From NCBI RefSeq assembly GCF_001431045.1, contig NZ_BCLE01000029.1, positions 1 through 64,000 of the forward strand: a stretch of 64,000 nt of DNA, read 5' to 3'. The notes under the pieces were generated by a model. That model saw only the letters and a program-made list of their open reading frames with translations, did no database searches and was not told the DNA's origin. The position numbers and the translations under genes are program-made. Positions 9,446 to 19,667 of the stretch are shown here, in pieces; within the stretch, counting starts at the first letter, position 1, and each line of letters opens with the position of its first letter. Source of the DNA: Streptococcus orisasini (GTDB lineage: Bacteria > Bacillota > Bacilli > Lactobacillales > Streptococcaceae).

Positions 9446-9486
9446 AAAACCCACCAGCCTGTCTTCTTATCGAGCTGGTGGGTTTT
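9446..9486. terminator. Bidirectional terminator between rpsT and ciaH
   Basis: AAAACCCACCAGC (9446-9458) pairs perfectly with GCTGGTGGGTTTT (9474-9486). T-rich tracts lie on both sides. It would stop the leftward ciaRH transcript and any rightward read-through from rpsT. Confidence 0.88.
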
Positions 9487-9495
9487 ACTTTTTAC

Positions 9496-10815
9496 TTATT
9501 TACTAGCTGCCAGGCGGACTTCAAAGATAACTCCTTGCGGTTTTTTATCTTTAACAATAATGCTGCCTTTTAAGCTGTCAACAATTTGTTTTGCTAGTGA
9601 TAGTCCTAGACCAAATCCTCCTTTTTGTCTGGTTCTGGCCTTATCAACACGGTAAAAACGGTCAAAAATCTTCTTTTTGTCTGTCTCTGAAATTCCTTGA
9701 CCGTTGTCAGCTACTGAGAAAATTAAGCTTCGATCCGTTGTCTTGACAGATATCCAAATTTCCCCCTCTTGGTCGGTATATTTAACCGCATTATCAAAAA
9801 GAATGGTCATCAGCTGTTTAAGCAAGGTCTTGTCCGTTTTAATCTGGCGACTAACCTTATTTGTAATATGCAATATTTTCCCATTTTCACGGGCAATCAT
9901 GGCATAATTTTTAAAGGTATCATCAAAAAAACTAGGTTTAACTTCTGCTATTTCAGGTTCAATTCCATCATCACGGCGAGCTAGATTAAGGAGATTTGTC
10001 GTCAGCATTCTCATATTTCTGACTTCTTCTAAACTAGAAGCGATGGATTCTGATGAATCTAAAATAGTAGCTTCCGGTTTTCTGAATAAGCTTTCTAAGC
10101 GATTTTGCAAAACTGCTAGCGGTGTTCGCAATTCATGACTGGCATTTTCTACAAAAGATTTTTGCTTTTCGTAGTTCTCCAAAATAGGCCTACGGCTCCA
10201 CTTGGCCAAATAAACACTAGCAATAACCGAAATCAGCCAAAAAACAATCATCACACTAATAATAATAGTCACATAACGCTGATTAGCTTCTTCAAGCTGA
10301 GTTGTATTGATAACAATAGTTGCAAATTTGACCTGCGGATAATAAGCATTGCGAACTTTAACAGTTACTGTCCGATATTTCTCAATCTGACCATAAATAT
10401 TTTTTGCCCTTTGTTCGGTAATATCACCCAGCCTGTGCATTTTAGGGTGAATGTGATACAAGGGAGAAAAAGCATTGATATTATTGACAACATGATGTTG
10501 CTTATCGTAGAGAATGGTATCCGTATTGGCTGCCATTTGGCCGTCTGGTTTGATTTTAAAGGGTGTTTCTTCACTGTTATCACTTATAACATCATTAATC
10601 ACGGTATTTCTAACCATTTCCATATTGATATAATCATCAATATTTTTAGTGGCCTTTTTGAGACTATCATCAACCGACGAATAAATACCAAAGCGCATAA
10701 CTTGGACGATGATGACTGTCATCACAAAGAAGATCCCTGTAAATACAGCAAAAAAATGGCTGAAAAAGGAGGCATTCTCTCCCTGTTTACTTTTTTGTCT
10801 TAGCTTAATTAACAT
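9496..10815 (-). CDS. ciaH: Sensor histidine kinase CiaH
   Basis: This 439-residue membrane kinase has a first transmembrane segment at about residues 20-42, an extracytoplasmic sensor of about 140 residues, and a second segment at about 182-204. The H-box SHELRTPL carries phospho-His227. The ATPase boxes are DNAVKYTD (N), DNGQGI (G1) and [10 protein letters not shown] (G2). In streptococci CiaH signals envelope stress, competence control and acid tolerance; calcium responsiveness is reported in S. mutans. Its start overlaps the ciaR stop by 11 bases. The sequence [10 protein letters not shown] after TM1 matches the family. Confidence 0.93.
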   Translation of the reverse strand: MLIKLRQKSKQGENASFFSHFFAVFTGIFFVMTVIIVQVMRFGIYSSVDDSLKKATKNIDDYINMEMVRNTVINDVISDNSEETPFKIKPDGQMAANTDTILYDKQHHVVNNINAFSPLYHIHPKMHRLGDITEQRAKNIYGQIEKYRTVTVKVRNAYYPQVKFATIVINTTQLEEANQRYVTIIISVMIVFWLISVIASVYLAKWSRRPILENYEKQKSFVENASHELRTPLAVLQNRLESLFRKPEATILDSSESIASSLEEVRNMRMLTTNLLNLARRDDGIEPEIAEVKPSFFDDTFKNYAMIARENGKILHITNKVSRQIKTDKTLLKQLMTILFDNAVKYTDQEGEIWISVKTTDRSLIFSVADNGQGISETDKKKIFDRFYRVDKARTRQKGGFGLGLSLAKQIVDSLKGSIIVKDKKPQGVIFEVRLAASK

Positions 10816-11479
10816 CCTTTAAAATATATCCTACACTGCGCAATGTCTGCAAATTTTTGCCAAACTGGGTATCTTTGAGTTTTTTTCTGATTTTAGACAC
10901 ATAGACCTCTACAACAGAAATTGTTGTATCACTGTCAAATCCCCATATCCGATCAAAGATTTGTGATTTAGGCAAAATAACATTCTGATTCTGCAAAAAA
11001 TAAATCAGCAGATCAAATTCTTTACCCAACAACTCAACTTCTTTACCGTTTACCATGGTGGTATTAGTAGAGGTATCAACTGTCAGGTCGCCATAAACAA
11101 GGTTATTGTTGGTAAATTTTCCCGAACGTTTGAGAAGAGCTTGAATACGCATCTTTAATTCTTCCAAATAAAAAGGCTTTGTCAGATAGTCATCAGCTCC
11201 CAATTCAAAACCATGCCCTTTATCATCTAAGCTTTCTTTGGCTGTCATAATCAAAACAGGTGTTGTGATTCCTTTTTCCCGCAGTTCTTTCAAAACCTGA
11301 AAACCATTTTTTTCCGGCAGCATCAAATCCAGCAAAATCAAATCATAAACACCGCTTTCAGCTTCATAGAGACCTTCTTCACCATCAAAAACCTGCATAA
11401 CATCTGCAAAATCATCCAGAAAGTCAAAAATAGAGTTTGACAGACTTAAATCATCTTCTACTAATAATATTTTTATCAT
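10805..11479 (-). CDS. ciaR: Response regulator CiaR
   Basis: This 224-residue OmpR-family regulator has a receiver domain with acidic pocket EDD (8-10) and phospho-acceptor Asp51 in [10 protein letters not shown], followed by a winged-helix DNA-binding domain. Streptococcal CiaR activates genes with NTTAAG-N5-WTTAAG boxes. I start it at the ATG at 11479, after AGGAGCAG; the frame is open upstream to a TTG at 11617, but that stretch contains the -10 element. It is co-transcribed with ciaH. Confidence 0.95.
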   Translation of the reverse strand: MIKILLVEDDLSLSNSIFDFLDDFADVMQVFDGEEGLYEAESGVYDLILLDLMLPEKNGFQVLKELREKGITTPVLIMTAKESLDDKGHGFELGADDYLTKPFYLEELKMRIQALLKRSGKFTNNNLVYGDLTVDTSTNTTMVNGKEVELLGKEFDLLIYFLQNQNVILPKSQIFDRIWGFDSDTTISVVEVYVSKIRKKLKDTQFGKNLQTLRSVGYILKDVN

Positions 11480-11501
11480 GTTCTGCTCCTTTTCACTTTC
11501 T

Positions 11502-11510
11502 ATTATAGCA
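11502..11510 (-). promoter_or_regulatory. ciaR promoter (extended -10)
   Basis: TGCTATAAT on the minus strand lies 23 bases before the ciaR start, with AGGAGC between. No good -35 hexamer is seen. Its position means that any transcript from further upstream is not needed for ciaRH expression. Confidence 0.6.
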
Positions 11511-11834
11511 TGACTTAGAAGTTTTCGACTAGTTCTTCTTTTACAAAAAGTTCCGTCAGTTGTATCAATTGCTTGCAATAATACAATTAAACTTTTTAGA
11601 ATAGATTTTACTGCCAACGGTAAAATGGGGCTATAAATACTTTTTCATCAAAAACAAGCCCTTTTTCCTAAGATAAATCTAGTTTAGCCAATCATTCTTA
11701 AAAGAGGCTTAATAAAAACTATAAATTGCTTTGCGCTGGGTAGAAATTCATAGAAAATTCATATTGATTTTTGAAGGGTAAGAGGATTGCTTACGAATAT
11801 ATATAGTAAATAAACAAACATATTTGAATCAAGC
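11511..11834. other. ciaR upstream region with no intact gene
   Basis: About 325 bases without a convincing gene. On the minus strand there is a direct repeat with an 11-base period (ATGAATTTTCT, ATGAATTTCTA, around 11745-11768). A stretch in frame with ciaR, from a TTG at 11617, would encode a short hydrophobic segment. S. mutans carries the small secreted-peptide gene ciaX at this place; I cannot find an intact counterpart. Confidence 0.55.
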
Positions 11835-11876
11835 AAAAAGGATCAGGCAGCATCAATGCAGACCTTAATCCTTTTT
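11835..11876. terminator. pepN terminator (bidirectional)
   Basis: AAAAAGGAT (11835-11843) pairs with ATCCTTTTT (11868-11876), with AGG/CCT pairing inside. T-runs on both strands fit a two-way terminator. It lies downstream of pepN and upstream of ciaR. Confidence 0.75.
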
Positions 11877-11941
11877 TAAATTATTTTACTTAATCAGAAT
11901 TCCTTTAAACTCTGAAACTCCTTAGTCTCTTAACAGGATTA

Positions 11942-14488
11942 TCAGAAATGTCTAGCAACTGCCTGCCAAACAGCAGCCTTTTCTCTTTCAATCAAGGCTT
12001 TTCGAGCAGATATCTCTTTGATTCCCATAGTAATATTGCGGCTGATTGCCAAATTATCTAACTGTGGTTCAAAGAATGCTTTGTACTCTTCTAAGCGTTC
12101 ATCTGTTTTAAAGATATTAGCCGGAATAATAACAAAACTATCAAAACTCATATCACCGCCAAGTGTGGCTTTGATCCAATCCCAATTGTCACGTGCCCAG
12201 CTCCAGAATGCTTCCTGAGCAAAAGGCTGACTGAGGAAAAGTCTATACCAAAATGATAAATCCTGAGGTTTGATGACATCCTTATTTTGCAGCTGATCCA
12301 AAATTCTCTCAAGCGTTGCCTGCGATTTTGTTTTCGCCAAAGCACTGGCTAGCTGTCTGCGGAAATTACTATCATTGGTCTCTACATACGTGTCCAAATA
12401 AAGTGTTACCAACTCATCGGTTTCAGCATGTTTCATTTGGTTGGTCAAAACAGAAAGACGAACAGCAGCTGGAATAGCTTCAATATTTCCTTTGTAAGTT
12501 TCAAAAATTGCCTGTGCTTTTTCATTAACATCAGGGTCATCGGCATAAATCATGTTACTCAGAGTAATTTGACGGACCATTTCGTCTTCGTCGCTCTCTT
12601 GAGCTGATTTTTCAAAACCAAGACGCTGATAATTAGCTTGATAAACGTTACGAACCAAAGATTTAAAATCTGATTCGATCTGGCTGCCTTCTTCTAAGAA
12701 TCTTTCTATACCAGTCACCAACTGATGGCCTGCTGACATTACCATATAAGATGTTTCATTCGATAATCTTGACAGCAAAGCTACTAATTCCGCATAGGAA
12801 ATCTGACCGCTCTCTGCTAACAGACGGCGCTCTTGAATAATCTGCAATTTTGAAGTATTATCCAGACAGTCAAAATCTGCCAAAATAGCTTCTAAAAGCT
12901 GCTCGTCATAATTGCAGATGTAGTGTGCGGTATTGTCGGTATTTAACCGCAGAGGCCCCTTATCCTTATTGTCAGCCAGCAACTGACTGAAGTTCGGAAT
13001 TTCGATAGATTCTTCTTCTAAGGTATCAGGCAGACCAGACCAGTTGCTGTTAAGCGGAATCTGCCAAATCCTATCAGCATCTTCATGCTCCCCAATAAAG
13101 AACTGTTTTTGCGAAATGCGAAGTTTATCATCTTTGACAGACAGGGTTACTAAAGGATAACCCGGCTGTTCCAGCCAAGCATCCATAAAGCTGGCAACAT
13201 CTTTGCCAGAAGCAGTCGACAAAGCATTCCAAAGATCACGTCCGATAGTATTAGCATACTGATACTTTTCAAAATAGCTCTTTAAGCCGGCTGCAAAATC
13301 TTTGTCTCCCAACCAGCGCCGGAGCATGTGCATTAAACGGCTTCCTTTAGCATAAACGATAGCTGCATCGAAAATAGTGTTGATTTCATCAGGGTGATTA
13401 ACTGCAACGTGTACAGATTGAACACCATCAGTAGCATCCCGTTTAAGAGCATGCGGAACTCCGCTTGTTTGAAAATCTTCAAAAATATGCCAGTCAGGCT
13501 CAATAGCATCAACAGCAACATATTCCATCATGTTAGCAAAACTTTCATTGAGCCAAAGGTCATCCCACCATCGCATAGTTACCAAGTTACCAAACCATTG
13601 ATGGGCTAATTCATGAGCAACAACAAGCGCCACCTGCTGACGACTGCTTACTGTTGAATTATCATCAACTAAGAGATAAACTTCTCTATAAGTAATAAGT
13701 CCCCAGTTTTCCATGGCACCGGCTGAAAAATCCGGAAGAGCCAGATGATAAGATTGAGGAATTGGGTAAGCAACACCAAAGTAATCTTCATAAAAATCAA
13801 TGACACGAACAGCAATATCTAAAGCAAAATCAACAGAATCACTGTTTTGGGCTTGAGTTGCAAAAACTCCTACTTCTGTGCCATTTTTCGTATAAGCTTT
13901 TTTACCTTGAAGATTGCCAAAAGCAAATGCCAGCAGATAAGAAGACATTCTTGGAGTTGTATCGAAAGTCCAAACACCCGTTTCTTCGCGGCGACTGACA
14001 TTAATTTCAGGCATATTAGAAAGGGCAATGTCTCCTTCTTCCTGATCAAATTTAAGAGCTAAATCAAAGGTAGCCTTTGCTTCTGGCTCATCAATACTTG
14101 GAAAAGCTTCACGGGCAAAATGACTTTCAAACTGTGTTGAGATAATTTCCTTTTTAAGACCATCAACAGTATAGTAAGAGGGATAGATTCCTGTCATATT
14201 ATCCGTAATCTTACCTGAAAACTCTAGGACCAGTGTCATACTGCCAGTTTCAGGAAGTTCGATACGAACAGCCTCATGGTCATTATCCAATTCATAAACC
14301 AACTCACTATTATCCAAGAGAACAGAACTGATATTCAGGTCTTTTTGATGCAGCGAAATAATATTATCAAGTGCCTCTCCGTTAATGGCAACATTCCCAG
14401 AGAAGGTCTTCTCCTGACGGTTAATATCTAGAAAAATATTATAATTTTCAGGTACAAACTTTTCAATAAAGCGTTCTACAGTTTCCAT
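11942..14488 (-). CDS. pepN: Lysyl/alanyl aminopeptidase N
   Basis: This 848-residue cytoplasmic M1-family zinc metallopeptidase removes N-terminal residues from peptides and supports growth on protein-derived amino acids. The exopeptidase motif GAMEN is at residues 257-261. The zinc motif HELAH is at 292-296, with the third ligand Glu315 in LWLNESFA. Length equals that of lactic-acid-bacterial PepN. GGGAG precedes the ATG. It stands alone between ciaRH and phoU, with its own terminator. Confidence 0.96.
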   Translation of the reverse strand: METVERFIEKFVPENYNIFLDINRQEKTFSGNVAINGEALDNIISLHQKDLNISSVLLDNSELVYELDNDHEAVRIELPETGSMTLVLEFSGKITDNMTGIYPSYYTVDGLKKEIISTQFESHFAREAFPSIDEPEAKATFDLALKFDQEEGDIALSNMPEINVSRREETGVWTFDTTPRMSSYLLAFAFGNLQGKKAYTKNGTEVGVFATQAQNSDSVDFALDIAVRVIDFYEDYFGVAYPIPQSYHLALPDFSAGAMENWGLITYREVYLLVDDNSTVSSRQQVALVVAHELAHQWFGNLVTMRWWDDLWLNESFANMMEYVAVDAIEPDWHIFEDFQTSGVPHALKRDATDGVQSVHVAVNHPDEINTIFDAAIVYAKGSRLMHMLRRWLGDKDFAAGLKSYFEKYQYANTIGRDLWNALSTASGKDVASFMDAWLEQPGYPLVTLSVKDDKLRISQKQFFIGEHEDADRIWQIPLNSNWSGLPDTLEEESIEIPNFSQLLADNKDKGPLRLNTDNTAHYICNYDEQLLEAILADFDCLDNTSKLQIIQERRLLAESGQISYAELVALLSRLSNETSYMVMSAGHQLVTGIERFLEEGSQIESDFKSLVRNVYQANYQRLGFEKSAQESDEDEMVRQITLSNMIYADDPDVNEKAQAIFETYKGNIEAIPAAVRLSVLTNQMKHAETDELVTLYLDTYVETNDSNFRRQLASALAKTKSQATLERILDQLQNKDVIKPQDLSFWYRLFLSQPFAQEAFWSWARDNWDWIKATLGGDMSFDSFVIIPANIFKTDERLEEYKAFFEPQLDNLAISRNITMGIKEISARKALIEREKAAVWQAVARHF

Positions 14489-14530
14489 GTATCTCCCTTA
14501 TTATTTCAAAATTTCTAAATTGTTATTATA

Positions 14531-15184
14531 TCATAATTCAATGATTTTTCCAGTTTTAAGATAAACAATCCATTCGCAGATATTTCGAGCATAATCACCA
14601 ATTCGTTCAAGATACATCAATACTTGGAAGTATTCTTTGCCTGCAAAAGCAGCATCTGGTGTCTTCTTAATTTCTTCAACTGCCAGATTTTGAATATCTT
14701 TAAAATAGTTATCGATTATTTCATCACTAGCAGCGATTTCATAAGCTTTTTTATCATCACCATTGATGTAGGCATTCAAGGCATCCTCGACCATGCGTTT
14801 GACAGCCTTGCCCATCTCACTAATCTTTTCTTCAACAACCAGAAGGCGCTCTTCTCCCTTCATACGGATAGTTGCCTTAGCAATTGAGGAAGCATGGTCG
14901 CCCATGCGTTCAATATCACTAGAAGCCTTCAGAACTGTAATAACTGTCCTTAAATCATTTGATACAGGCTGCTGCAGGGCAATAATCTCGAGAGACTTTT
15001 TTTCAAGCTTAGTTTCATACTCATTAACCACATCGTCATCAGCAATAACTTCTTTGGCTAAGTCGCGGTCGTGACTGACAAAAGCACGCACCGTTTTATT
15101 AATCTGTGCCAGTACTTCTGTACCCATCGCGTAAAATTGATTATGTAATTTATCTAATTCTTCTTCAAATTGCGATCTTAACAT
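14531..15184 (-). CDS. phoU: Phosphate-signalling protein PhoU
   Basis: This 217-residue protein consists of two PhoU three-helix bundles, each with the repeated E/D-rich metal-binding pattern (SSDIERMGDHASSIAK and YLERIGDYARNICE). It links the Pst transporter to phosphate signalling and limits phosphate uptake. It is the last gene of the leftward pst cluster, 26 bases after pstB2. I see no phoR/phoB pair next to it. Confidence 0.95.
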   Translation of the reverse strand: MLRSQFEEELDKLHNQFYAMGTEVLAQINKTVRAFVSHDRDLAKEVIADDDVVNEYETKLEKKSLEIIALQQPVSNDLRTVITVLKASSDIERMGDHASSIAKATIRMKGEERLLVVEEKISEMGKAVKRMVEDALNAYINGDDKKAYEIAASDEIIDNYFKDIQNLAVEEIKKTPDAAFAGKEYFQVLMYLERIGDYARNICEWIVYLKTGKIIEL

Positions 15185-15210
15185 GTTCTCATCTCTTTTC
15201 TATTATTATA

Positions 15211-15969
15211 TTATCCAAACTTACCTGTAATGTAATCTTCAGTTTCTTTTTTCTGCGGGTTCAGGAACATTTCTTTAGTATTGCCGTATTCAATTAGATC
15301 CCCTGCTAAGAAAAAGCCTGTCCGATCAGAAATACGTGAAGCTTGCTGCATCGAACGAGTCACAACAATCATCGTGTACTTTTCTTTCAGATCATACAAC
15401 GTATCCTCAATTTTTCCAGCTGAAATAGGATCCAGAGCTGATGTCGGCTCATCCAAAAGGATAATCTGCGGACTGGTTGCTAAAACCCTAGCGATGCAAA
15501 CACGCTGCTGCTGACCACCGGATAAACCAATTGCTGAATCGTGCAGACGATCTTTTACTTCATTCCAAATCGAAGCTCCAATTAAGGATTTTTCAACAGC
15601 TTCATCCAGAACCTTCTTATCCTTAATACCCTTCAAGCGCAGACCATAGACAACATTTTCATAAATAGTCATTGGGAAAGGATTAGGCTGCTGGAAGACC
15701 ATGCCAATCTCTTTGCGCAATTCTACTGTGTCTGTCCGTGGACTATAGATATTATGGCCATTATACATGATAGAGCCTGTGACAGTTACTTCAGGATTGA
15801 TATCTCCCATTCGATTAATAGCACGTAGCAAGGTAGACTTTCCGGATCCTGATGGACCAATCAAAGATGTGATCTCATTAGGATAGAAATCAATGGAAAC
15901 AGTATTAAGTGCTTTCTTTTTGCCATAGTAAACAGACAAGTCATTGACTTTTAAAATAGGTTCTGTCAT
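15211..15969 (-). CDS. pstB2: Phosphate ABC transporter ATPase PstB (copy 2)
   Basis: This 252-residue ATPase of the Pst high-affinity phosphate importer has Walker [10 protein letters not shown], signature LSGGQQQR and Walker [14 protein letters not shown]. The position after the Walker B domain, normally TH, reads VVTRSMQQA: the usual switch His is an Arg here, whereas the neighbouring paralogue has VTHNMQQA. Two adjacent pstB genes are normal in streptococci. The altered H-loop suggests that the pair may not be equivalent. Confidence 0.93.
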   Translation of the reverse strand: MTEPILKVNDLSVYYGKKKALNTVSIDFYPNEITSLIGPSGSGKSTLLRAINRMGDINPEVTVTGSIMYNGHNIYSPRTDTVELRKEIGMVFQQPNPFPMTIYENVVYGLRLKGIKDKKVLDEAVEKSLIGASIWNEVKDRLHDSAIGLSGGQQQRVCIARVLATSPQIILLDEPTSALDPISAGKIEDTLYDLKEKYTMIVVTRSMQQASRISDRTGFFLAGDLIEYGNTKEMFLNPQKKETEDYITGKFG

Positions 15970-15980
15970 TCTTTTCCTTT

Positions 15981-16784
15981 CTATCCAAAGTGTCCAGACA
16001 CATAATCGCTGGTTGATTTCAACTTAGCATTTTGGAAAATATGATTAGTGGTATCGTACTCAATCAAATCTCCCAAATAAAAGAAGGCTGTATAGTCACT
16101 GGCCCGGGCTGCCTGCTGCATATTATGAGTCACAATAATAATGGTATAGTTTTTCTTCAGTTCAAACATAGTTTCTTCCAACTGCATTGTCGCAACTGGA
16201 TCAAGAGCTGAAGCTGGTTCATCCATTAAAAGAATATCAGGCTTCACCGCAATAGCACGAGCGATACATAAGCGCTGCTGCTGACCGCCAGACAAGGTAA
16301 AGGCCGATTTATGCAAGTCATCCTTTACTTGATCCCAAAGCGCTGCTTGTTTGAGAGATGTCTCAACAATTTCATCTAAGACCTTCTTGTCTTTAATACC
16401 AGCCCGTTCATAGGCAAATGTTATGTTTTTATAAATTGATTTAGCAAAGGGGTTAGGCCTTTGAAAAACCATGCCGATGTGCTTACGCATTTCATAAACA
16501 TTAATATTTTGCGCATTGACATCAATTCCCTCATACATGATTTTCCCGGTTACTTTGGCAATATCAATGGTATCATTCATTCGATTGAGACTGCGAAGAA
16601 AAGTTGACTTGCCACAGCCTGATGGACCGATTAGAGCTGTAATTTTATTTTTTTCAAACTGCATATCAATCCCTTTGATAGCTTCATTTTCACCATAATA
16701 AACATGTAAATCCTCGGTTGATAAAGCTAGGTTTCCTTCCGGAAAGGTAATGATATGCCTTTCATTCCAATTGTAATCTGCCAT
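15981..16784 (-). CDS. pstB1: Phosphate ABC transporter ATPase PstB (copy 1)
   Basis: This 267-residue ATPase has Walker [10 protein letters not shown], signature LSGGQQQR, Walker [14 protein letters not shown] and an intact H-loop (VTHNMQQA). It powers phosphate import through PstC/PstA. It lies 10 bases from pstA and 11 bases from pstB2, so all are one operon. It carries an N-terminal extension of about 15 residues compared with pstB2. Confidence 0.95.
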   Translation of the reverse strand: MADYNWNERHIITFPEGNLALSTEDLHVYYGENEAIKGIDMQFEKNKITALIGPSGCGKSTFLRSLNRMNDTIDIAKVTGKIMYEGIDVNAQNINVYEMRKHIGMVFQRPNPFAKSIYKNITFAYERAGIKDKKVLDEIVETSLKQAALWDQVKDDLHKSAFTLSGGQQQRLCIARAIAVKPDILLMDEPASALDPVATMQLEETMFELKKNYTIIIVTHNMQQAARASDYTAFFYLGDLIEYDTTNHIFQNAKLKSTSDYVSGHFG

Positions 16785-16794
16785 TTGTCCTCCT

Positions 16795-17682
16795 TTAGAC
16801 TGCTGATGTCAGCTTGGCATGCAGTTTCTTACCAATGTAGCGTGCTGACAGGTTAAAGATAAGGATAAAAACAAGTAAAACAGCTGCACTGCCTTCAGAT
16901 ACCTTAGTAGCATCCGGAATAGTTCCTTCACTGTTAACCTTCCAGATATGGACAGCAAGTGTTTCAGCCTGACGAAAGATTGAAATCGGACTTGTTGTAC
17001 TAAGCGGATTCCAATTTCCCCAGTCAAGAGCCGGTGCAGACTGACCGGCTGTATAAATAAGTGCTGCTGCTTCCCCGAAAATACGTCCAGAGGCAAGCAC
17101 AATACCGGTCACAATTCCTGGAAGTGCTTCTGGAATCACAACATGAAGGACGGTTTCCCAGCGCGAAATACCTAAAGCAAGACCTGCTTCACGCTGCGTA
17201 TGATGAACATTTCGCAAACTATCTTCAATATTGCGTGTCATCTGTGGTAAATTGAAAACGGTCAACGCCAAGGCACCTGAGATAATTGAAAAACCGTATT
17301 GAAACTGAACGACAAAAATTAAATAACCAAAAAGCCCCACTACCACTGATGGCAAGGAAGACAAAATTTCAATACAGGTACGAATAAAATCTGTCAAACG
17401 GCCTTTTTTAGCATATTCAGATAAATAAATACCTGCTCCCATCGAAAGTGGAATAGAAATAATTAATGTTACAACTAAAAGAAAGAAGGAATTATAAAGC
17501 TGAATGCCAATACCGCCGCCAGCTTCATAAGAAGAGGAACGGCCTGTTAAAAAATGCCAGTTAATGTTAGGTATTCCCCGCATAAGAATAAAAAATAAGA
17601 GGGAAGCCAAAATAGCAATAATAATACCAGCAATGGTATACAAAATACCAGTAACTAATTTATCCAGTTTTTTAGCGTGCAT
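16795..17682 (-). CDS. pstA: Phosphate ABC transporter permease PstA
   Basis: This 295-residue inner-membrane protein has about six transmembrane helices. The EAA-type loop [21 protein letters not shown] contacts PstB. It forms the translocation channel with PstC, whose gene overlaps it by 11 bases. The order pstS-pstC-pstA-pstB1-pstB2-phoU is the standard streptococcal arrangement. Confidence 0.95.
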   Translation of the reverse strand: MHAKKLDKLVTGILYTIAGIIIAILASLLFFILMRGIPNINWHFLTGRSSSYEAGGGIGIQLYNSFFLLVVTLIISIPLSMGAGIYLSEYAKKGRLTDFIRTCIEILSSLPSVVVGLFGYLIFVVQFQYGFSIISGALALTVFNLPQMTRNIEDSLRNVHHTQREAGLALGISRWETVLHVVIPEALPGIVTGIVLASGRIFGEAAALIYTAGQSAPALDWGNWNPLSTTSPISIFRQAETLAVHIWKVNSEGTIPDATKVSEGSAAVLLVFILIFNLSARYIGKKLHAKLTSAV

Positions 17683-18607
17683 AATTTTTCTTACCTTCCC
17701 TTGTAATAAATTTCATCAGCATATTAAAGGCTAAACTCATAATCAGAAGAACCAATGCCAAAGACCAAAGGACATTATTTTGGACAGTTCCCATAACTGT
17801 ATTTCCAATTCCCATAGTTAATACGGAAGTGAGAGTCGCTGCAGGTGTTGTTAGAGAAGCCGGAATGACGGCTGAATTACCAACAACCATCTGAATAGCC
17901 AAGGCTTCACCAAAAGCACGAGCCATTCCAAAAACAACTGCTGTAAAAATTCCTGGCCTTGCTGCATTTAAAATAACACGCCAAATGGTTTGCCAACGTG
18001 TTGCTCCCATAGCAAGACTGGCTTCTTTATAATGCCGTGGAACAGCCCTTAAACTGTCAATTGTCATAAAGGTTACAGTCGGTAAAATCATGACAAAAAG
18101 AACAAATACTCCGGATAAAATTCCAAATCCAGTACCGCCAAAAAGAGTTCTGACAAAAGGTACCACAATCTGCAAACCAATAAATCCATAAACAACTGAC
18201 GGAATTCCCACCAAAAGCTCTACAACAGGCTGAAGAATTTTGGCACCGTATTTAGGCGAAATCTCAGTCATAAATACTGCTGCGCCAATGGCAAAAGGTG
18301 TAGCAATCAAAGCTGACAAAATAGTAACAATGAAAGACCCTAATATCATGGGTAGAGCTCCCAACAAAGGTTTTCCGTCTGCTCCCTTGACATTTGGCTG
18401 CCACTCAGTCCCAAAAAGGAACTTAAAAGGATTGATTTTATCCACAAAGAAGGTTGATAAGCCTTTTTGAGCAACGAAGATAAGAATCATTGCGACAATA
18501 AGGACAATTAAAGCCAAGCAAAAAAAGGTGATTATCTTGCCAAATTTTTCTAAGCGAGAATTTTTAGACGGTGATGTCAGCTTTTTAATCAGTTCTTGAT
18601 TTTTCAT
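17672..18607 (-). CDS. pstC: Phosphate ABC transporter permease PstC
   Basis: This 311-residue permease has about six transmembrane helices and the EAA loop RHYKEASLAMGATRWQTIWR. I start it at the ATG at 18607, preceded by GGAGGAATC, giving MKNQELIKK; thirteen further residues are open upstream but contain this ribosome site. It forms the Pst channel with PstA. About 100 bases separate it from pstS. Confidence 0.94.
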   Translation of the reverse strand: MKNQELIKKLTSPSKNSRLEKFGKIITFFCLALIVLIVAMILIFVAQKGLSTFFVDKINPFKFLFGTEWQPNVKGADGKPLLGALPMILGSFIVTILSALIATPFAIGAAVFMTEISPKYGAKILQPVVELLVGIPSVVYGFIGLQIVVPFVRTLFGGTGFGILSGVFVLFVMILPTVTFMTIDSLRAVPRHYKEASLAMGATRWQTIWRVILNAARPGIFTAVVFGMARAFGEALAIQMVVGNSAVIPASLTTPAATLTSVLTMGIGNTVMGTVQNNVLWSLALVLLIMSLAFNMLMKFITREGKKNYAR

Positions 18608-18705
18608 GATTCCTCCATACATCAAGATAAGAACTTTGAAAAGCAATAAAAGCAGTTAGCAACAATAAGCTGTATGACTTTTATCTCTTTTGCTTTCTAA
18701 TGATA

Positions 18706-19575
18706 TTATTTAGCAGTCACAGTGCCATCTGCGCTTTTGACAACTTTCATATCATTTACAGAAATATATCCCATGCGGGTGACAATACTCTTTTGAACCT
18801 TGTCACTCATCATAAATTTTAAAAATTCTTTGGTCAAACCTTTTGCTTTTCCCTTAGTATACATATGTTCATATGACCAAAGCGGCCAATCATTGGTCGT
18901 TACATTTTTTACAGTCGGTTTGAAACCATTCAATTTTAAGGATTTAACTGAATGATCCACATAAGCAAAGGCTAAATAAGAAATCGCACCAGGCGTTTGT
19001 GAAACAATAGATTTTACCATACCGTTGGAATCTTGTTCCTGACTTTGCCTTGCATCTTTTCCATCCATGATAACACTGTCAAATGTCGCCCGAGAACCAG
19101 AGCTGGCAGCTCGATTGATGATGGATATTTCTAAATCCTGTCCGCCTACTTGCTTCCAGTTTGTATACTCACCAGTGAAAATTTTTCGTAGCTGTTCAAC
19201 CGTTAAATTAGACACTTTGACTTTTTTGTTGGTAATGACAGCAATTCCAGCAACGGCAACCTGATGGTCTACCAATGCTTTAGCGTTAATACCGTCTTTT
19301 TCCTCAGCGAAAAGGTCACTGTTACCAATCTGAACAGCACCAGACTGTACTTGCGAAAGTCCTGTACCAGAACCACCGCCTTGAACATTGATAGTTTTAC
19401 CCAAATTAGATTTAGCCTGAGCAAATTCGTCTGCTGAAGCTTCTACTAAAGGCTGTAAGGCAGTCGAACCAACACTGGTAATGGACTGTCCTTTATCAAT
19501 CCAATTGGAACAGGCCGTCAAACCTAGGCTGACAAGAGCCAGCATCAAGGATAAAACTATTTTTTTCTTTCTCAT
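18706..19575 (-). CDS. pstS: Phosphate-binding lipoprotein PstS
   Basis: This 289-residue lipoprotein has a signal peptide ending LGLTAC (Cys22). The phosphate-binding fold shows [16 protein letters not shown] and [10 protein letters not shown], which supply backbone and Ser/Thr contacts to phosphate. It delivers phosphate to PstC/PstA. It heads the operon; TGTTATAAT about 35 bases upstream is a likely extended -10. I see no clear pho-box repeat. Confidence 0.95.
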   Translation of the reverse strand: MRKKKIVLSLMLALVSLGLTACSNWIDKGQSITSVGSTALQPLVEASADEFAQAKSNLGKTINVQGGGSGTGLSQVQSGAVQIGNSDLFAEEKDGINAKALVDHQVAVAGIAVITNKKVKVSNLTVEQLRKIFTGEYTNWKQVGGQDLEISIINRAASSGSRATFDSVIMDGKDARQSQEQDSNGMVKSIVSQTPGAISYLAFAYVDHSVKSLKLNGFKPTVKNVTTNDWPLWSYEHMYTKGKAKGLTKEFLKFMMSDKVQKSIVTRMGYISVNDMKVVKSADGTVTAK

Positions 19576-19667
19576 TTACTTGCTTTCCTTTCCTTATCAA
19601 TTATAACAATAAAATAAATCAAACGGTCTGCAATTGTAAAAATTTTTCAAAATGTATTCTATAACAT

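Noticed and set aside
10135-10803. 222-codon open frame on the plus strand inside ciaH
   Set aside because: It is antisense to a well-supported kinase gene, has no ribosome site or recognisable domain, and its Asn/Ile-rich composition is that of a reversed coding strand.
11480-11617. N-terminal extension of CiaR from a TTG at 11617
   Set aside because: The extension spans the TGCTATAAT promoter element and the AGGAGC ribosome site of the conserved start; OmpR-family regulators begin at [10 protein letters not shown].
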